From assembly GCA_031281585.1 (NCBI GenBank), contig JAITFE010000100.1, positions 1-64,000 on the forward strand: a stretch of DNA of 64,000 nt, given 5' to 3'. The notes under the pieces were generated by a model. That model ran no database searches, had not been told where the DNA came from, and saw only the letters and a program-made list of their open reading frames with translations. Shown here piece by piece: positions 37,262 through 46,166 of the stretch; the first letter of the stretch is position 1; each line of letters starts with the position of its first letter. This stretch comes from Bifidobacteriaceae bacterium (GTDB taxonomy: Bacteria > Actinomycetota > Actinomycetes > Actinomycetales > WQXJ01). Position numbers and translations under genes: made by a program.

Positions 37262-38734
37262 ATGAGCGAGAATCCAACCGACAGGGGCGCCGCCCCGCCG
37301 CCCACCACAACCTTGACCGGCGAACCGGTCGCCTCTGACGCGCACTCGCTGAGCGTGGGGGCGGACGGCGCCATCGCGCTGCATGACCATTACCTGGTCG
37401 AGAAACTGGCCCAGTTCAACAGAGAGCGCATCCCAGAACGGGTGGTCCACGCGAAGGGCGGCGGCGCCTTCGGGACCTTCAAAGTCACGGGAGACGTGAG
37501 CGAGTGGACAAAGGCGGCGGTCTTCCAACCTGGGACGCAAACCGAAATGCTGGCCCGCTTCTCTTCGGTGGCCGGCGAGTTGGGCAGCCCGGACACCTGG
37601 CGGGACGTGCGCGGCTTCGCGCTGAAGTTCTACACCACCGAGGGAAATTACGACATGGTCGGCAACAACACGCCGGTCTTCTTCATTCGGGACGGCATGA
37701 AATTCCCTGATTTCATCCACTCCCAAAAGCGCTTGCCGGGCTCGCATCTGCGGGATCTTGACATGCAGTGGGATTTCTGGACCTTGTCGCCCGAATCGGC
37801 TCACCAGGTCACCTATTTGATGGGCGACAGGGGCGTGCCCGCCAGTTGGAGGCACATGCAGGGGTACTCCTCCCACACCTACCAATGGCTGAACGCCGCC
37901 GGCGAGCGGTTCTGGGTCAAGTACCACTTCGTGTCTGACCAGGGCGTTCGCAATATCACCGCAGCGGAGGCGGAGACGCTGGCGGGGACGGACGCGGATC
38001 ACTACCTGCGGGATCTGTGGGACGCGATCGCTCGCGGCGAATACCCGTCATGGACAATGAAGGTGCAGATCATGCCTTACGCGGACGCCAAGACCTACCG
38101 CTTCAACCCGTTCGATCTGACCAAGGTCTGGCCGCACAGCGATTATCCGCTGGTGGAGGTGGGGCGGATGACGTTGAACCGCAACCCGGAGAACTACTTT
38201 GCCCAGGTCGAGCAGGCGGCTTTCGCGCCTTCGAACCTGGTTCCGGGAATCAGCGTCAGCCCCGACAAGATGCTTTTGGCCAGGATGTTCGCGTACCGGG
38301 ACGCGCACCGCTATCGCGTGGGCGCCAATTCCACGCAGCTTCCGGTGAACGCGCCCAAGGCGCCTGTCAATTCCTACACCAGGGACGGGGCGATGCGTTA
38401 CGCGGTCGATTCGCCGGCCGATCCGGTCTACGCGCCGAATTCGCTTGGCGGCCCGGTGGCCTCGCCGGAACTCGCGTCGGAGTCGCCCGGCTGGCAGTCG
38501 GATGGCGAGTTGGTGCGCGCCGCGGCCAGCCTCCACGCCGAGGACCACGACTTCGGCCAGGCCGGAACCATGGTCCGGGAGGTCTTCGACGATGCCGCTC
38601 GCGACCGTTTCGTAGCCACCCTCGCCGGCCAGTATCGAGGCTTGACCAGGCCGGAAGTCAAAGAGCGCTTCTTCCAGTACTGGGCGGCGGTTGACGCCGC
38701 GATCGCGGACCGGGTGCGCCAGGCGACGGCTTGA
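37262..38734 (+). CDS. katA: Monofunctional haem catalase
   Basis: Catalase dismutates hydrogen peroxide in the cytosol. The protein has 490 residues, the small-subunit (clade 3) length. The distal histidine is H63 in [15 protein letters not shown], the distal Asn lies in [12 protein letters not shown] (135/136), and the haem-ligand Tyr lies in the [14 protein letters not shown] element. [14 protein letters not shown] is the family block near residue 280. AAGGAG precedes ATG. A 17-bp perfect hairpin follows the stop. Expression should rise under peroxide through the upstream FurA-type regulator. Confidence 0.96.
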   Translation: MSENPTDRGAAPPPTTTLTGEPVASDAHSLSVGADGAIALHDHYLVEKLAQFNRERIPERVVHAKGGGAFGTFKVTGDVSEWTKAAVFQPGTQTEMLARFSSVAGELGSPDTWRDVRGFALKFYTTEGNYDMVGNNTPVFFIRDGMKFPDFIHSQKRLPGSHLRDLDMQWDFWTLSPESAHQVTYLMGDRGVPASWRHMQGYSSHTYQWLNAAGERFWVKYHFVSDQGVRNITAAEAETLAGTDADHYLRDLWDAIARGEYPSWTMKVQIMPYADAKTYRFNPFDLTKVWPHSDYPLVEVGRMTLNRNPENYFAQVEQAAFAPSNLVPGISVSPDKMLLARMFAYRDAHRYRVGANSTQLPVNAPKAPVNSYTRDGAMRYAVDSPADPVYAPNSLGGPVASPELASESPGWQSDGELVRAAASLHAEDHDFGQAGTMVREVFDDAARDRFVATLAGQYRGLTRPEVKERFFQYWAAVDAAIADRVRQATA

Positions 38735-38740
38735 CCAGGC

Positions 38741-38781
38741 GGCCGGTGCTCCGGACCGCGCGGGGGTCCGGAGCACCGGCC
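38741..38781 (+). terminator. Strong hairpin after catalase
   Basis: Arms 38741-38757 and 38765-38781 (starting GGCCGGTGCTCCGG) pair over 17 perfect base pairs around a 7-nt loop. There is no T-run, as is common for high-GC terminators. Confidence 0.75.
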
Positions 38782-38847
38782 GGGGACCAGGCAAATGGTC
38801 CCATCCAAGCCGCAACCGGGGAACGGCACTGATTTCTACCTAAGGGA

Positions 38848-38861
38848 TGGAACCAATTCCA
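38848..38861. promoter_or_regulatory. Possible second Fur-like palindrome
   Basis: TGGAA-CCAA-TTCCA has the same half-sites as the furA operator at 36688-36700, with one more central base. It lies ~80 bp before the surface-protein gene. The changed spacing makes binding by the same regulator uncertain. Confidence 0.3.
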
Positions 38862-38940
38862 TGATCTGGCTGGTTGCGGCCGGTAGCTTTGATGTCAGAT
38901 TGTTGACAGCCCATCAACCGGGATTCCTGGAGTAAACGAT

Positions 38941-41523
38941 ATGCAGCCGCAAATGGCGATGGTTCGGCGGATAGCCGTCGGCCTGGTTGGGCTTGCCCTT
39001 TTGGGCGGCCTCACTGTGGTGTCCTCCAAGGAGTCCAGCGCGAACAGCGGCTGCCGGCTTCAAGCTCTGGTCGAGTACGGCGGATTGGTTGCCGTTCCCG
39101 TGGGGTGCGAGGAAGAGGGCCCAATCGTGGTCCGCCACCCCACGGAGCTTGGCGGCGGCCCCATCTACGTCACCGGCGGCTTCATCATCACTCCCGGAGC
39201 TTCGCTGACCTTGCTTGACGGCACGGCGTTGACGGGACCGATCGCGGTCCAGGACCGCGCGGAGTTGATTCTGAAGGGCACCGGCGTTCGCGCGGACGGC
39301 GCGATCTGGGTGGAGCCGGGAGGCAACGCCCAGATCAACGGAGTCGGCCCGCTTGGCGTTACCGCCACCGACTTGATCAACCAAGGCGTGACGCAAGTCG
39401 GCGGATTGGTCAAACTGGGTCAGCAGGGGCGCGGTTTCACCACGGTGACGGACGGTGACAGCCGCCTGGACGTTAGCCCTCTGGCTGTTGGGTCGCAGCT
39501 GTGGTTCGACCGGCCGGCCGTCCCAACGGTGGTGGCGCGACTGGTCGAGGGCTCGCTTGGCCCTGTCGGCGAGGGCGCGGTTTTGTGCGATGTGGGCTCC
39601 TGCGTGACGCAGACGGTGCCCTCGGATTCGGGGGAGTTGTGGATCAGCCTCGCGCCGAGCGGCGGTCCTGTTGCGCCCACTCCGAGCGCGAGCGCGTCTT
39701 CCACGCCCAGCCCCAGCGAATCGACCCCTCCGTCCAGCGAGCCGACAACGCTTGAAGAGCTGATTGCGGAGGCTTCGGATCAGGCCGTGCTGACTCTGCC
39801 CGCGCAGACGGCCGCCACGTCCTCGGTCGTGGTCGCCGACGCGGAGGGCGGCGCCATCGCCGTCACCCTGACCGGCGGCCCCATCAAGCGCGCTCACGAC
39901 GGGACGCTGATCACAGTCCCCGCCGGATCCAGCTTGACCTTGCGGGATGTGACCGTGGACGCCTCTTGGCCGCTGGCCACCAAGGCCTACGCCCCCGTCA
40001 TTGAGGTCGCTCCGGGCGGCCTGTTGGTCCTCGCGGAAGGCGCGCGGATCGAAGGCAATCAGTCTTTCGGAGTCGTCAACTTCGGCTCGCTGAACATAGT
40101 TGGACCGGACGCGACCATCGCGAATTGCCGGGTGGACGCCAGCGGGCTGGCGCCCCAAGACGGGCCGGTCGGGGGCGCCGGGGTTTGGAACCGCGCGGGC
40201 GGCGTGTTCTGGATGAGCGGCGGAGCGATTGAGGGCAACCAGGTTGTCGCGGCCGCCGGGCAGTCGGTCTTTGGCGGCGGCGTGCTGAACGCCGGCGCCA
40301 TGCGGTTGGCTGGAGGCTCAGTCGCCGGCAACCAGGTTGACGGCGGCGGCGGCGGCGTGGCGGTGGTGCGAGAGCCCGGGTCGGAGCACGGGGGGCGCTT
40401 GGACGTCGGCGGTGACTACAGCTCGGTGGCTGGCGCCGAACTGCCCAGCATCAGCGGCAACAGCGCCGAGTTCGGCGGCGGCGTGGCGGTTGTGGATCAA
40501 AGCCAGTGGGGCGGCGAAGGCGCCGCCTTGCCGGAGGCGTCCGCGCCGGACGACGTGCCCTCGGCCATTCTGGACCGGGGAGCGCTGACCGCTAACCAGG
40601 CCTTCGGGGCGGGCGGTGCAGTCATGGCCTATGGCGGCTCGGCAGTCGGCCTAGACGGGCCCTTGACCGTTTCGGCGACGAATCAGGCCGGGACAACTGG
40701 TACGGACGGCGTGGCCGTGGCGGACGCCTACTTGCGCGTGTCTGGAGACGTGGTAACGGAGCGCGGCGGCGGCGTGGCACTGCTCAAGCAGGGTTGGCCG
40801 CTGGTCTTGACGAGCGGTTTCACGGGCGCGGGCCAACTGGTGATTGAGCAGGTGGACGGCCTGGTCGCAGGCGCGGCGGTGCCGGTCATCCGGCTGGCCG
40901 ATTCGTCAGCCGGGCTCACGCCGGAGGTGCAAGCGGCCATCATCCTGGCAATTGCGGGGGTGGACGCGAGACTTGAATCGGCCGGGGAAGGGGAGTTTCT
41001 GGTCAGCAGCTACCCCGACGGCCACACAGTGACGCAGAGTCCGGATGCGGTCGATCCGCCGGTGGACTCTAGCCCGAGCGAAGCGCCCACGACCTCGGCG
41101 CCCTCAACGCAGCCCCCGGCCTCGGAGCCAGCGACGCCTGGACCGCGACCCACTGGCCCTATCCCGTTTACCGACCCTGAGCCCTCAAACCAGCCGACCA
41201 GCGGCCCCTCGCAGTCAGGCGGGCGCGCGATTGATCGGTCCGGGCTCGGCGACCAGGACACGGACGCCGAGGAGACAGTGGCGCCGCCCAGCCCTTCGAC
41301 GCCTGGGACCCCGCTTGCGAGCAAGTCCACGAGCGGGTCGGCCAGCCCCGCCGTGGTTGACACGGGCGAGGACTCGGAGAGCGGCCCGAATCTGAGCGCG
41401 CCGGAACCGCCTCCGGGGCTCTCCTCAAAGACGATCGGCTTCAGCCTGATGGCGATTGGAATCTTCGGCTTGGCCGGATTGGGAGTCTATGTGATGCGGC
41501 GAGGCGGCTTCTTCGCCGTCTGA
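38941..41523 (+). CDS. Large surface protein with beta-helix-like passenger
   Basis: The protein has 860 residues. A signal peptide (1-~34) precedes a ~220-residue repetitive beta-rich part (GGFIITPGASLTLLDGTAL, then AELILKGTGVRADGAIWVEPGG), a Ser/Pro linker, and a second part (~300-700) with many GG-, SGN- and EGNQ-type turns typical of right-handed beta-helix or pectin-lyase-like folds (VAGNQVDGGGGGVAV, ISGNSAEFGGGVAV). A long Pro/Ser/Thr stalk (~700-825) leads to a single membrane helix and the short tail RRGGFFAV. No LPXTG sorting motif was found, so anchoring would be by the helix. RBS GGAG lies 8 nt before ATG. It is probably an adhesin-like or stalked wall-spanning protein. No enzyme motif is seen. 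Confidence 0.7.
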   Translation: MQPQMAMVRRIAVGLVGLALLGGLTVVSSKESSANSGCRLQALVEYGGLVAVPVGCEEEGPIVVRHPTELGGGPIYVTGGFIITPGASLTLLDGTALTGPIAVQDRAELILKGTGVRADGAIWVEPGGNAQINGVGPLGVTATDLINQGVTQVGGLVKLGQQGRGFTTVTDGDSRLDVSPLAVGSQLWFDRPAVPTVVARLVEGSLGPVGEGAVLCDVGSCVTQTVPSDSGELWISLAPSGGPVAPTPSASASSTPSPSESTPPSSEPTTLEELIAEASDQAVLTLPAQTAATSSVVVADAEGGAIAVTLTGGPIKRAHDGTLITVPAGSSLTLRDVTVDASWPLATKAYAPVIEVAPGGLLVLAEGARIEGNQSFGVVNFGSLNIVGPDATIANCRVDASGLAPQDGPVGGAGVWNRAGGVFWMSGGAIEGNQVVAAAGQSVFGGGVLNAGAMRLAGGSVAGNQVDGGGGGVAVVREPGSEHGGRLDVGGDYSSVAGAELPSISGNSAEFGGGVAVVDQSQWGGEGAALPEASAPDDVPSAILDRGALTANQAFGAGGAVMAYGGSAVGLDGPLTVSATNQAGTTGTDGVAVADAYLRVSGDVVTERGGGVALLKQGWPLVLTSGFTGAGQLVIEQVDGLVAGAAVPVIRLADSSAGLTPEVQAAIILAIAGVDARLESAGEGEFLVSSYPDGHTVTQSPDAVDPPVDSSPSEAPTTSAPSTQPPASEPATPGPRPTGPIPFTDPEPSNQPTSGPSQSGGRAIDRSGLGDQDTDAEETVAPPSPSTPGTPLASKSTSGSASPAVVDTGEDSESGPNLSAPEPPPGLSSKTIGFSLMAIGIFGLAGLGVYVMRRGGFFAV

Positions 41524-41632
41524 GGCCCGCTCCTTGAAAGCCGGTCCGTCCGGCCGTCACGCCTGTGCCTGGCGAAGTGAGGCGCGGACGCGGCAGCCGG
41601 AACAAGCCGTCCATTGGAAGCTAGCACCAAAA

Positions 41633-41648
41633 TGTGACCTGGGTCACA
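41633..41648. promoter_or_regulatory. Perfect CRP/GlxR-like site
   Basis: TGTGACCTGGGTCACA fits TGTGA-N6-TCACA exactly. Seventeen bases from 41634 repeat at 7117-7133. The first possible start downstream is the 31-codon ORF at 41702, about 50 bp away. Confidence 0.55.
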
Positions 41649-41701
41649 GGCTCTTGGGTGATTTCGCTCAAGGCACAGGCGCCGCACCCGAAGGAGCGTC
41701 A

Positions 41702-41797
41702 ATGGCCCGGCGGGACGGTCGGCATCGACCACCCCACCGGGCCCGAGCCGAGCCCCCACGGCCAGCCGCGGCGGTCGAGTGGGCGGACACTCCATAG
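41702..41797 (+). CDS. 31-codon ORF with strong ribosome site, doubtful gene or remnant
   Basis: A GAAGGAG sequence 5 nt upstream precedes ATG, and the frame encodes a His/Arg/Pro-rich peptide beginning MARRDGRHRPPHRARAE before a TAG stop. GRHR-type N-termini occur in some actinobacterial secreted wall enzymes (for example resuscitation-promoting factors) that are also under CRP/GlxR control, so this could be the stump of such a gene. It could equally be a chance ORF. The following 131 bp to 41928 show only a 6-bp stem hairpin (41846-41869) and nothing I recognise as coding. Confidence 0.3.
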   Translation: MARRDGRHRPPHRARAEPPRPAAAVEWADTP

Positions 41798-41928
41798 TCG
41801 CCGCGGTTTGGCCGCGAGGCGAGGGACGTCCCCGGGCGCGGAACTGGTGGGGAAAGGCGGAAACCCACCGCGTCCGAACCCTGGCGGGGATGTCGGCTCA
41901 AATCTAGTTATGACGGCGACTGGCGCCC

Positions 41929-42381
41929 TTAGTGGGCGTGGCGCCGCCAATCGGTGCAGGGACCAGACGCGTCGCAGAACGGCCGGTTGGCGGTCGAACC
42001 GCACCGGCACAGCGCGGCCCTGGTCTCCGGAACCTCTTTGCCATTGTCGGCGATCGCGATGGCGCCCTCCAACCACAGCGGCTCGCCGTCCGCAGTGCGG
42101 ACGGTCACGGGCGAGTGGCCGCGTTCGACTTCCCGCGCCGGATCGGTGAACTCGTAGTGCAGGGCGCCGGACGGACAACGCCGGATCACCTGCGCGATCT
42201 CCTCGGCCTCGCCGGCGTCCGGGAGGACCCAGGGCCGGCGTTTGGTGTCAAAGACGGCTGGGATCGAGCGAACGCAGACGCCCACGTGCAGGCAACGCGC
42301 CAGTTCGAAGCGGACGGTGATGTCGTTGCCGTAATAGTCTTTGGCGCCGACGTTCTTGGTGGTGTCCTCGGTGGCAGTCAT
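41929..42381 (-). CDS. YjdI-like Fe-S protein with CDGSH-type motif
   Basis: The protein has 150 residues. The first half resembles the small DUF1271/YjdI Fe-S fold (RFELARCLHVGVCVRSIP, then RRCPSGALHYEF, with four cysteines). The second half carries a CDGSH-like iron-sulphur motif, CRCGSTANRPFCDASG, in which the usual C-terminal His is not at the standard place and GSH reads ASG. Each module probably binds one cluster. The ATG at 42381 follows AAGGAG by 9 nt. E. coli and many bacteria pair such a protein with the GNAT-type YjdJ, as here. Function is unknown. Confidence 0.8.
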   Translation of the reverse strand: MTATEDTTKNVGAKDYYGNDITVRFELARCLHVGVCVRSIPAVFDTKRRPWVLPDAGEAEEIAQVIRRCPSGALHYEFTDPAREVERGHSPVTVRTADGEPLWLEGAIAIADNGKEVPETRAALCRCGSTANRPFCDASGPCTDWRRHAH

Positions 42382-42420
42382 TCGGCTGATCTCCTTAGGC
42401 GGCTTGGTCAACTGCGGGGT

Positions 42421-42780
42421 TCACCCGGCGTCCGGGTCCTCCGCCGCGGGCTTTAGAACGGTTGGGAGCCCAAAGGCCGGCCGGTTGGCGGCGGGCACCA
42501 GGTCCTGGTACCCCGGGTGGGTTTCAACGTAGTGGCGGACGAACGAGCAATACGGCAGGACGGCCAGGCCCTTGCCGCGCGCGTCGTCGAGGGCGGCGGT
42601 GATGAGCGCCTCGCCTAGGCCGTGGCCGGTCGCGCCGGGCGCGATCACTGTGTGTACAAAGGCGAGGGCGCCGGGCTGGACTTGGTACTCCGCGACGCCG
42701 ATCACGGTGTCGTCCGCCAGTAGCTCGTACTGGCTCGCTTCGGTGTCGTTGCGGACGGTCAATTGCGGGCTGGTGGCCAT
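42421..42780 (-). CDS. YjdJ-like GNAT acetyltransferase
   Basis: The protein has 119 residues and is a minimal Gcn5-related fold: strands around VIGVAEYQVQPGALAFVHTV, the acetyl-CoA loop GATGHGLGEALITAAL, then GLAVLPYCSFVRHYVETHPGY. This YjdJ-type subgroup is short and has no assigned substrate. The ATG at 42780 is chosen because GGAG lies 5 nt upstream. Longer frames add a His-rich nonsense peptide. It is the first gene of a two-gene operon with the Fe-S protein (39-bp gap). The divergent 240-bp gap to 43020 has no further gene but may hold a promoter (TATGCT near 42873). Confidence 0.82.
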   Translation of the reverse strand: MATSPQLTVRNDTEASQYELLADDTVIGVAEYQVQPGALAFVHTVIAPGATGHGLGEALITAALDDARGKGLAVLPYCSFVRHYVETHPGYQDLVPAANRPAFGLPTVLKPAAEDPDAG

Positions 42781-43020
42781 GAGCGCTCCAAGATGGTGGT
42801 GGTGCAATACATTCAAGCGCTATCCAACTTTCTCCTGTAGCGGACATCTGTCAAACGGAGAGTAGTTTCGGCTTATGCTGTGGACAGCGGGACGCCCCCA
42901 AGACCGGTAGCATCAAAGTGACCCCTGTTGTCGCCGCAAGCGCGTCTATGGCGGCCAACCGTAAAAGTACTCCTGTCTTTGATCAGGCCTCCACTCAAAG
43001 GGCCAGGAAAGGTGTGAGCG

Positions 43021-43125
43021 ATGGAACCGATGACCGTGGACCAGATTGTCGCTTGGCTGAAGCTGAATCCGCAGCTCAGGGTGGCCGAGTGCCTAGCCGC
43101 TTGGACGCACGGGGACGTGCGGTGA
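43021..43125 (+). CDS. 34-codon ORF coupled to the helical-repeat gene
   Basis: ATG after GGAAAGG begins a 34-residue peptide, MEPMTVDQIVAWLKLNPQL followed by RVAECLAAWTHGDVR, predicted to form amphipathic helices. Its TGA overlaps the GTG of the next gene as GTGA, the same coupling used throughout this genome. Nothing recognisable as a secretion signal is seen. It may be a small partner or a leader whose translation opens the start of the next gene. It was not matched to any known family. Confidence 0.5.
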   Translation: MEPMTVDQIVAWLKLNPQLRVAECLAAWTHGDVR

Positions 43126-44300
43126 GCGAACTGGTTCTGCCGCATGTCGGCTTCGCCCGCCAACTCCTCGAGGAAATGCCGCCGGGGTTGCCCTATCCCC
43201 TTGTGCGCCGCGCGCAGATGGCGGCTTTGCCGGCCGTGCCGCAGGAGAACACCATTGAGGCGCCGACCTTCTTGATGGACATGGGGCTTCGGCGCTGGCG
43301 CGACCCGCAGGTGCTGTTCAAAGGCTCGTTGGCGAAGCAACCCGCTCTGAAGCGGACATGGGCGGCGTTGGCGGACAAGCAAGACGAGGCGTTGGTTCTG
43401 CAGACCAGGGCTTGGGAGGCGGACAAGCGGTCCAGCCACGAGATCAGCGCCGACTTGGAGTCGTTGACCATCTTCACGGGGGACGATGCCGCCGGGTCGG
43501 CTTTCGCGCAGCTCCTCGACTCGGCGGTGAAGCCGTTTGACACGCCCCGTTTGGCGACGGCGGTTGCAACAATGCTGTCTTTGACGGATCCGAGGCGGTC
43601 TTACGAATTGCTGCAACGGGCGGCCGGCCTGACCACCAACCCGGTGTCGCGTTTCCTGGTGGATCTGCGGATCGTGGCTTTGCTGATCAAGCGGCTGCAT
43701 GACTACGAGGGCGCGCTGAGCCTGATCAAGGACTTGACGAAGGTCGCCAGCGCGGCGTTGCGGCATTACGTGGTGTCAGACGCGGACGCGGAGGCAATGC
43801 AGGTGCTGCTCTTGAATCTGCGGGCGTTGATCGAGATCCGCCAGGACCGGCTCTTTGAGTCTTTGACGACCATGGAGCGGGCTCAGGCCCAGATGCCCGA
43901 CGATGGCTTCGTCATGGTCCCGACGGACATGGCGGACCGCTACCGGGCGCAGGTCCGGATCAACGTGGCTCAGGCCCTTTGGGTGTCGGGGCGCGAGTCC
44001 GAGGCGGTCACCCAGATTAACCGGCACGCCTCCATTACGCGGAACGAGCATCCATATTCTTTATCGGAGGCCTTGCTCACAGCCGCATATTTCAACGAGT
44101 TGGCAGGTGAACACTCCCTCGCCTTGTCGTATTGTTTGGAAGCGGAAAGACGTTTGATGAGGGAGGGCGCTCCGACACGCCTGGCCATGTGCCGCCGGGT
44201 CGCTGTGGCCGCGCTCAATGGGATGGGCAAGCGGGGGCGTGCCGAGAAGTTGGCTCGAGCTATCCCTAGAGATGTGCTAGGGGAGAGGTTTCTTGTCTGA
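43122..44300 (+). CDS. Helical-repeat (TPR-like) protein next to a LuxR-type regulator
   Basis: The protein has 392 residues and is almost entirely predicted alpha-helical, with no signal peptide or membrane helix. Several helix pairs at ~170-370 fit TPR-like packing (SYELLQRAAGL, LLIKRLHDYEGALSLIKDL, AQALWVSGRESEAVTQIN, ELAGEHSLALSYCLEAERRL). The start is the GTG at 43122 that overlaps the small ORF. The frame remains open upstream but there it reads antisense-like sequence. Its end overlaps the LuxR-type regulator by 8 bp, so these genes are expressed together. It could sense a signal or bind the regulator, but no direct evidence is present. Confidence 0.65.
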   Translation: MSELVLPHVGFARQLLEEMPPGLPYPLVRRAQMAALPAVPQENTIEAPTFLMDMGLRRWRDPQVLFKGSLAKQPALKRTWAALADKQDEALVLQTRAWEADKRSSHEISADLESLTIFTGDDAAGSAFAQLLDSAVKPFDTPRLATAVATMLSLTDPRRSYELLQRAAGLTTNPVSRFLVDLRIVALLIKRLHDYEGALSLIKDLTKVASAALRHYVVSDADAEAMQVLLLNLRALIEIRQDRLFESLTTMERAQAQMPDDGFVMVPTDMADRYRAQVRINVAQALWVSGRESEAVTQINRHASITRNEHPYSLSEALLTAAYFNELAGEHSLALSYCLEAERRLMREGAPTRLAMCRRVAVAALNGMGKRGRAEKLARAIPRDVLGERFLV

Positions 44301-45195
44301 TTCGACTGGAGACAACGAGGAGAGGGTAGACCCCCGGACTAAGCCGCATGCCGTCATCCACCAGGGGATACCCGCCTCGGCGCTGCGCCCGGCCACCGGC
44401 GCGGGTCCCGCTGTGGGCGGGACGCGGGCGAACCCGCAGGTCCGCGCGGGGATGTATCCGCGCTCCGGACAGTATCCGAGGTCTGGCGAGACTCCCAGGC
44501 GTCTGATCCGCACAGGGCCGCCGTATTCGGCCTCGGACGCGGCGACGGCTGGCGGCGCGATCAGACGGACGGCGCGGGTCGGCATTGTGGACCAGGAGAC
44601 GCTGTTCCGGACCATGGTTGCGGACGCGCTGTCGGAGGCGCCGGATTTGAAGGTGGTGGCTTCGCTGGACTCGGTGGCGAAGGCCCGCGAGGTGCTGCCC
44701 GGTCGGGTCGACCTGCTGATCGCGGATGTGGAGCAGAAGGACGGCTCCGGGGCGGTGCTGGCCGCGGAGCTCCAGCGCACCGACCCGAGGCTCCGGGTCA
44801 TCATCATGACCCGGCATGACGTCACGTCCCTGATCGCGTCGAGCCGCCGCCACCTGCGCCGCCCCTGGGCGAGCGTGTCGAAGCTGAGCAACATAGGCCG
44901 GGAAGGCTTGGTGGAGTTGGTGCGGCGCGTGGCCATGGACGTGCCCCAGCCGAGTTCGCCGAATGTGGCCCGTAAGGATCCCTTCGAGGGCCTGACTGGA
45001 CAGCAAATGGCGGTGCTGCGGCTGATCGCGGATGGCTATACGAACCAACAGGTCGCCGAGCAACTGGGTTTGTCCCGCCGGACTGTGGAGAACCATCTGC
45101 TGGCCATTTACCGGGGGCTTGACATAGCCGACGAGGAAGTCAACCCGCGCGTTGCCGCGGCCCTGCTGTTGCTGTCGAAGACTCTGGATCTGTGA
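44293..45195 (+). CDS. LuxR/NarL-type response regulator, orphan
   Basis: The protein has 300 residues. A ~90-residue Pro/Arg-rich N-terminus precedes a receiver-like domain (95-215): acceptor D145 in LLIADVEQKDGSG, T173 in IIMTRHD and a lysine at 197. The acidic pair is D100-Q101 rather than D-D or D-E, so phosphorylation may be weak. The LuxR HTH lies at ~233-290 (LTGQQMAVLRLIADGYTNQQ and SRRTVENHLLAIYRG). TTG is the start, with GGGAGAGG 4 nt upstream. No histidine kinase gene is nearby. It overlaps both the helical-repeat gene and gluQRS. Confidence 0.8.
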   Translation: MSDSTGDNEERVDPRTKPHAVIHQGIPASALRPATGAGPAVGGTRANPQVRAGMYPRSGQYPRSGETPRRLIRTGPPYSASDAATAGGAIRRTARVGIVDQETLFRTMVADALSEAPDLKVVASLDSVAKAREVLPGRVDLLIADVEQKDGSGAVLAAELQRTDPRLRVIIMTRHDVTSLIASSRRHLRRPWASVSKLSNIGREGLVELVRRVAMDVPQPSSPNVARKDPFEGLTGQQMAVLRLIADGYTNQQVAEQLGLSRRTVENHLLAIYRGLDIADEEVNPRVAAALLLLSKTLDL

Positions 45196-46166
45196 GCGGC
45201 GGGGCGGGCCGCTACGCGCCGTCGCCGTCCAGCGATTTGCATTTGGGGAACCTGCGGACGGCGGTGTTGGCGTACTTGGCGGCGCGGCATGACGGCTTGG
45301 CGTTCCGGATGCGCCTTGAAGACTTGGACGACCGCTGCCGTCCGGAGTTCGCGGAGCGCCAACTGGCGGACTTGGCAGCGCTGGGGCTGACCTGGGACGG
45401 GCCGGTGATGCGGCAATCGGAGCGCCGGGTGGCTTACGAAGCGGCGATTGAGCGACTGAGCGCACAGGGCCTGGTCTACGAGTGCTTCTGCTCCAGGCGC
45501 GACATTTTGGAGGCGGCGCGCGCGCCGCACCACCCTCCGGGCGCCTATCCGGGCACGTGCCGGCGCCTCAGCGCGGCCGAGCGGAGCGAGCGGCGGCGCC
45601 TCAAGGAACCCGCGATCCGCTTGAGGGCGCAGGCGCGCGAGTTCGCCGTGACGGACCGGCTGGCGGGCGAGAGCCTCCAACCGGTGGACGACTTCATTTT
45701 GCGACGGGCGGACGGTGTCGCCGCGTACAACTTGGCCGTGGTGGTGGACGATGCCGCTCAGGGCGTCACGCAGGTCACTCGCGGCGACGATCTGCTCTCC
45801 TCGTCCGGCCGCCAAGGCTACTTGGCGTCTTTGCTGGGGCTGCCAGCGGTCACGTACTTTCACGTGCCGCTGGTTTACGGCGCCCACGGGCGCCGGCTGG
45901 CGAAAAGGGACGCGGCCCTGGCCGGGGCGGCCCTGTTTGAACGCTGCGGCGGCCCGGCCGGCGTCCTGGACCTGATCGCCGCGTCGATCGGGCTGGGGGG
46001 CGAGGGCCCGGGCAACCCGACGCGGAGCGGCGGGCGCCCGGAAGGGGTGGGCAACGCGGGAGGGCTGGACGGCATCGGCGGCGTGGGCGAAATGCGCCAG
46101 CGGATGGACCGACTGGTGAAGCGGTTTGACTGGGGGCGGCTGGTGCTTGGAGCCTGGACGGTATGA
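45192..46166 (+). CDS. gluQ: Glutamyl-Q tRNA(Asp) synthetase
   Basis: This is a truncated GluRS paralogue that attaches glutamate to the queuosine of tRNA(Asp). The protein has 324 residues: the HIGH-like SPSSDLHLGNLRTAV, RLEDLD, a zinc site (CFCSRR ... YPGTCR), GDDLLSSSGRQ and the KMSKS-like RRLAKRD. No anticodon-binding domain follows, as expected. A Gly-rich insert (~270-305) is unusual. It is translationally coupled to the regulator gene upstream and to the phosphoesterase gene downstream. Confidence 0.93.
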   Translation: MSGGAGRYAPSPSSDLHLGNLRTAVLAYLAARHDGLAFRMRLEDLDDRCRPEFAERQLADLAALGLTWDGPVMRQSERRVAYEAAIERLSAQGLVYECFCSRRDILEAARAPHHPPGAYPGTCRRLSAAERSERRRLKEPAIRLRAQAREFAVTDRLAGESLQPVDDFILRRADGVAAYNLAVVVDDAAQGVTQVTRGDDLLSSSGRQGYLASLLGLPAVTYFHVPLVYGAHGRRLAKRDAALAGAALFERCGGPAGVLDLIAASIGLGGEGPGNPTRSGGRPEGVGNAGGLDGIGGVGEMRQRMDRLVKRFDWGRLVLGAWTV

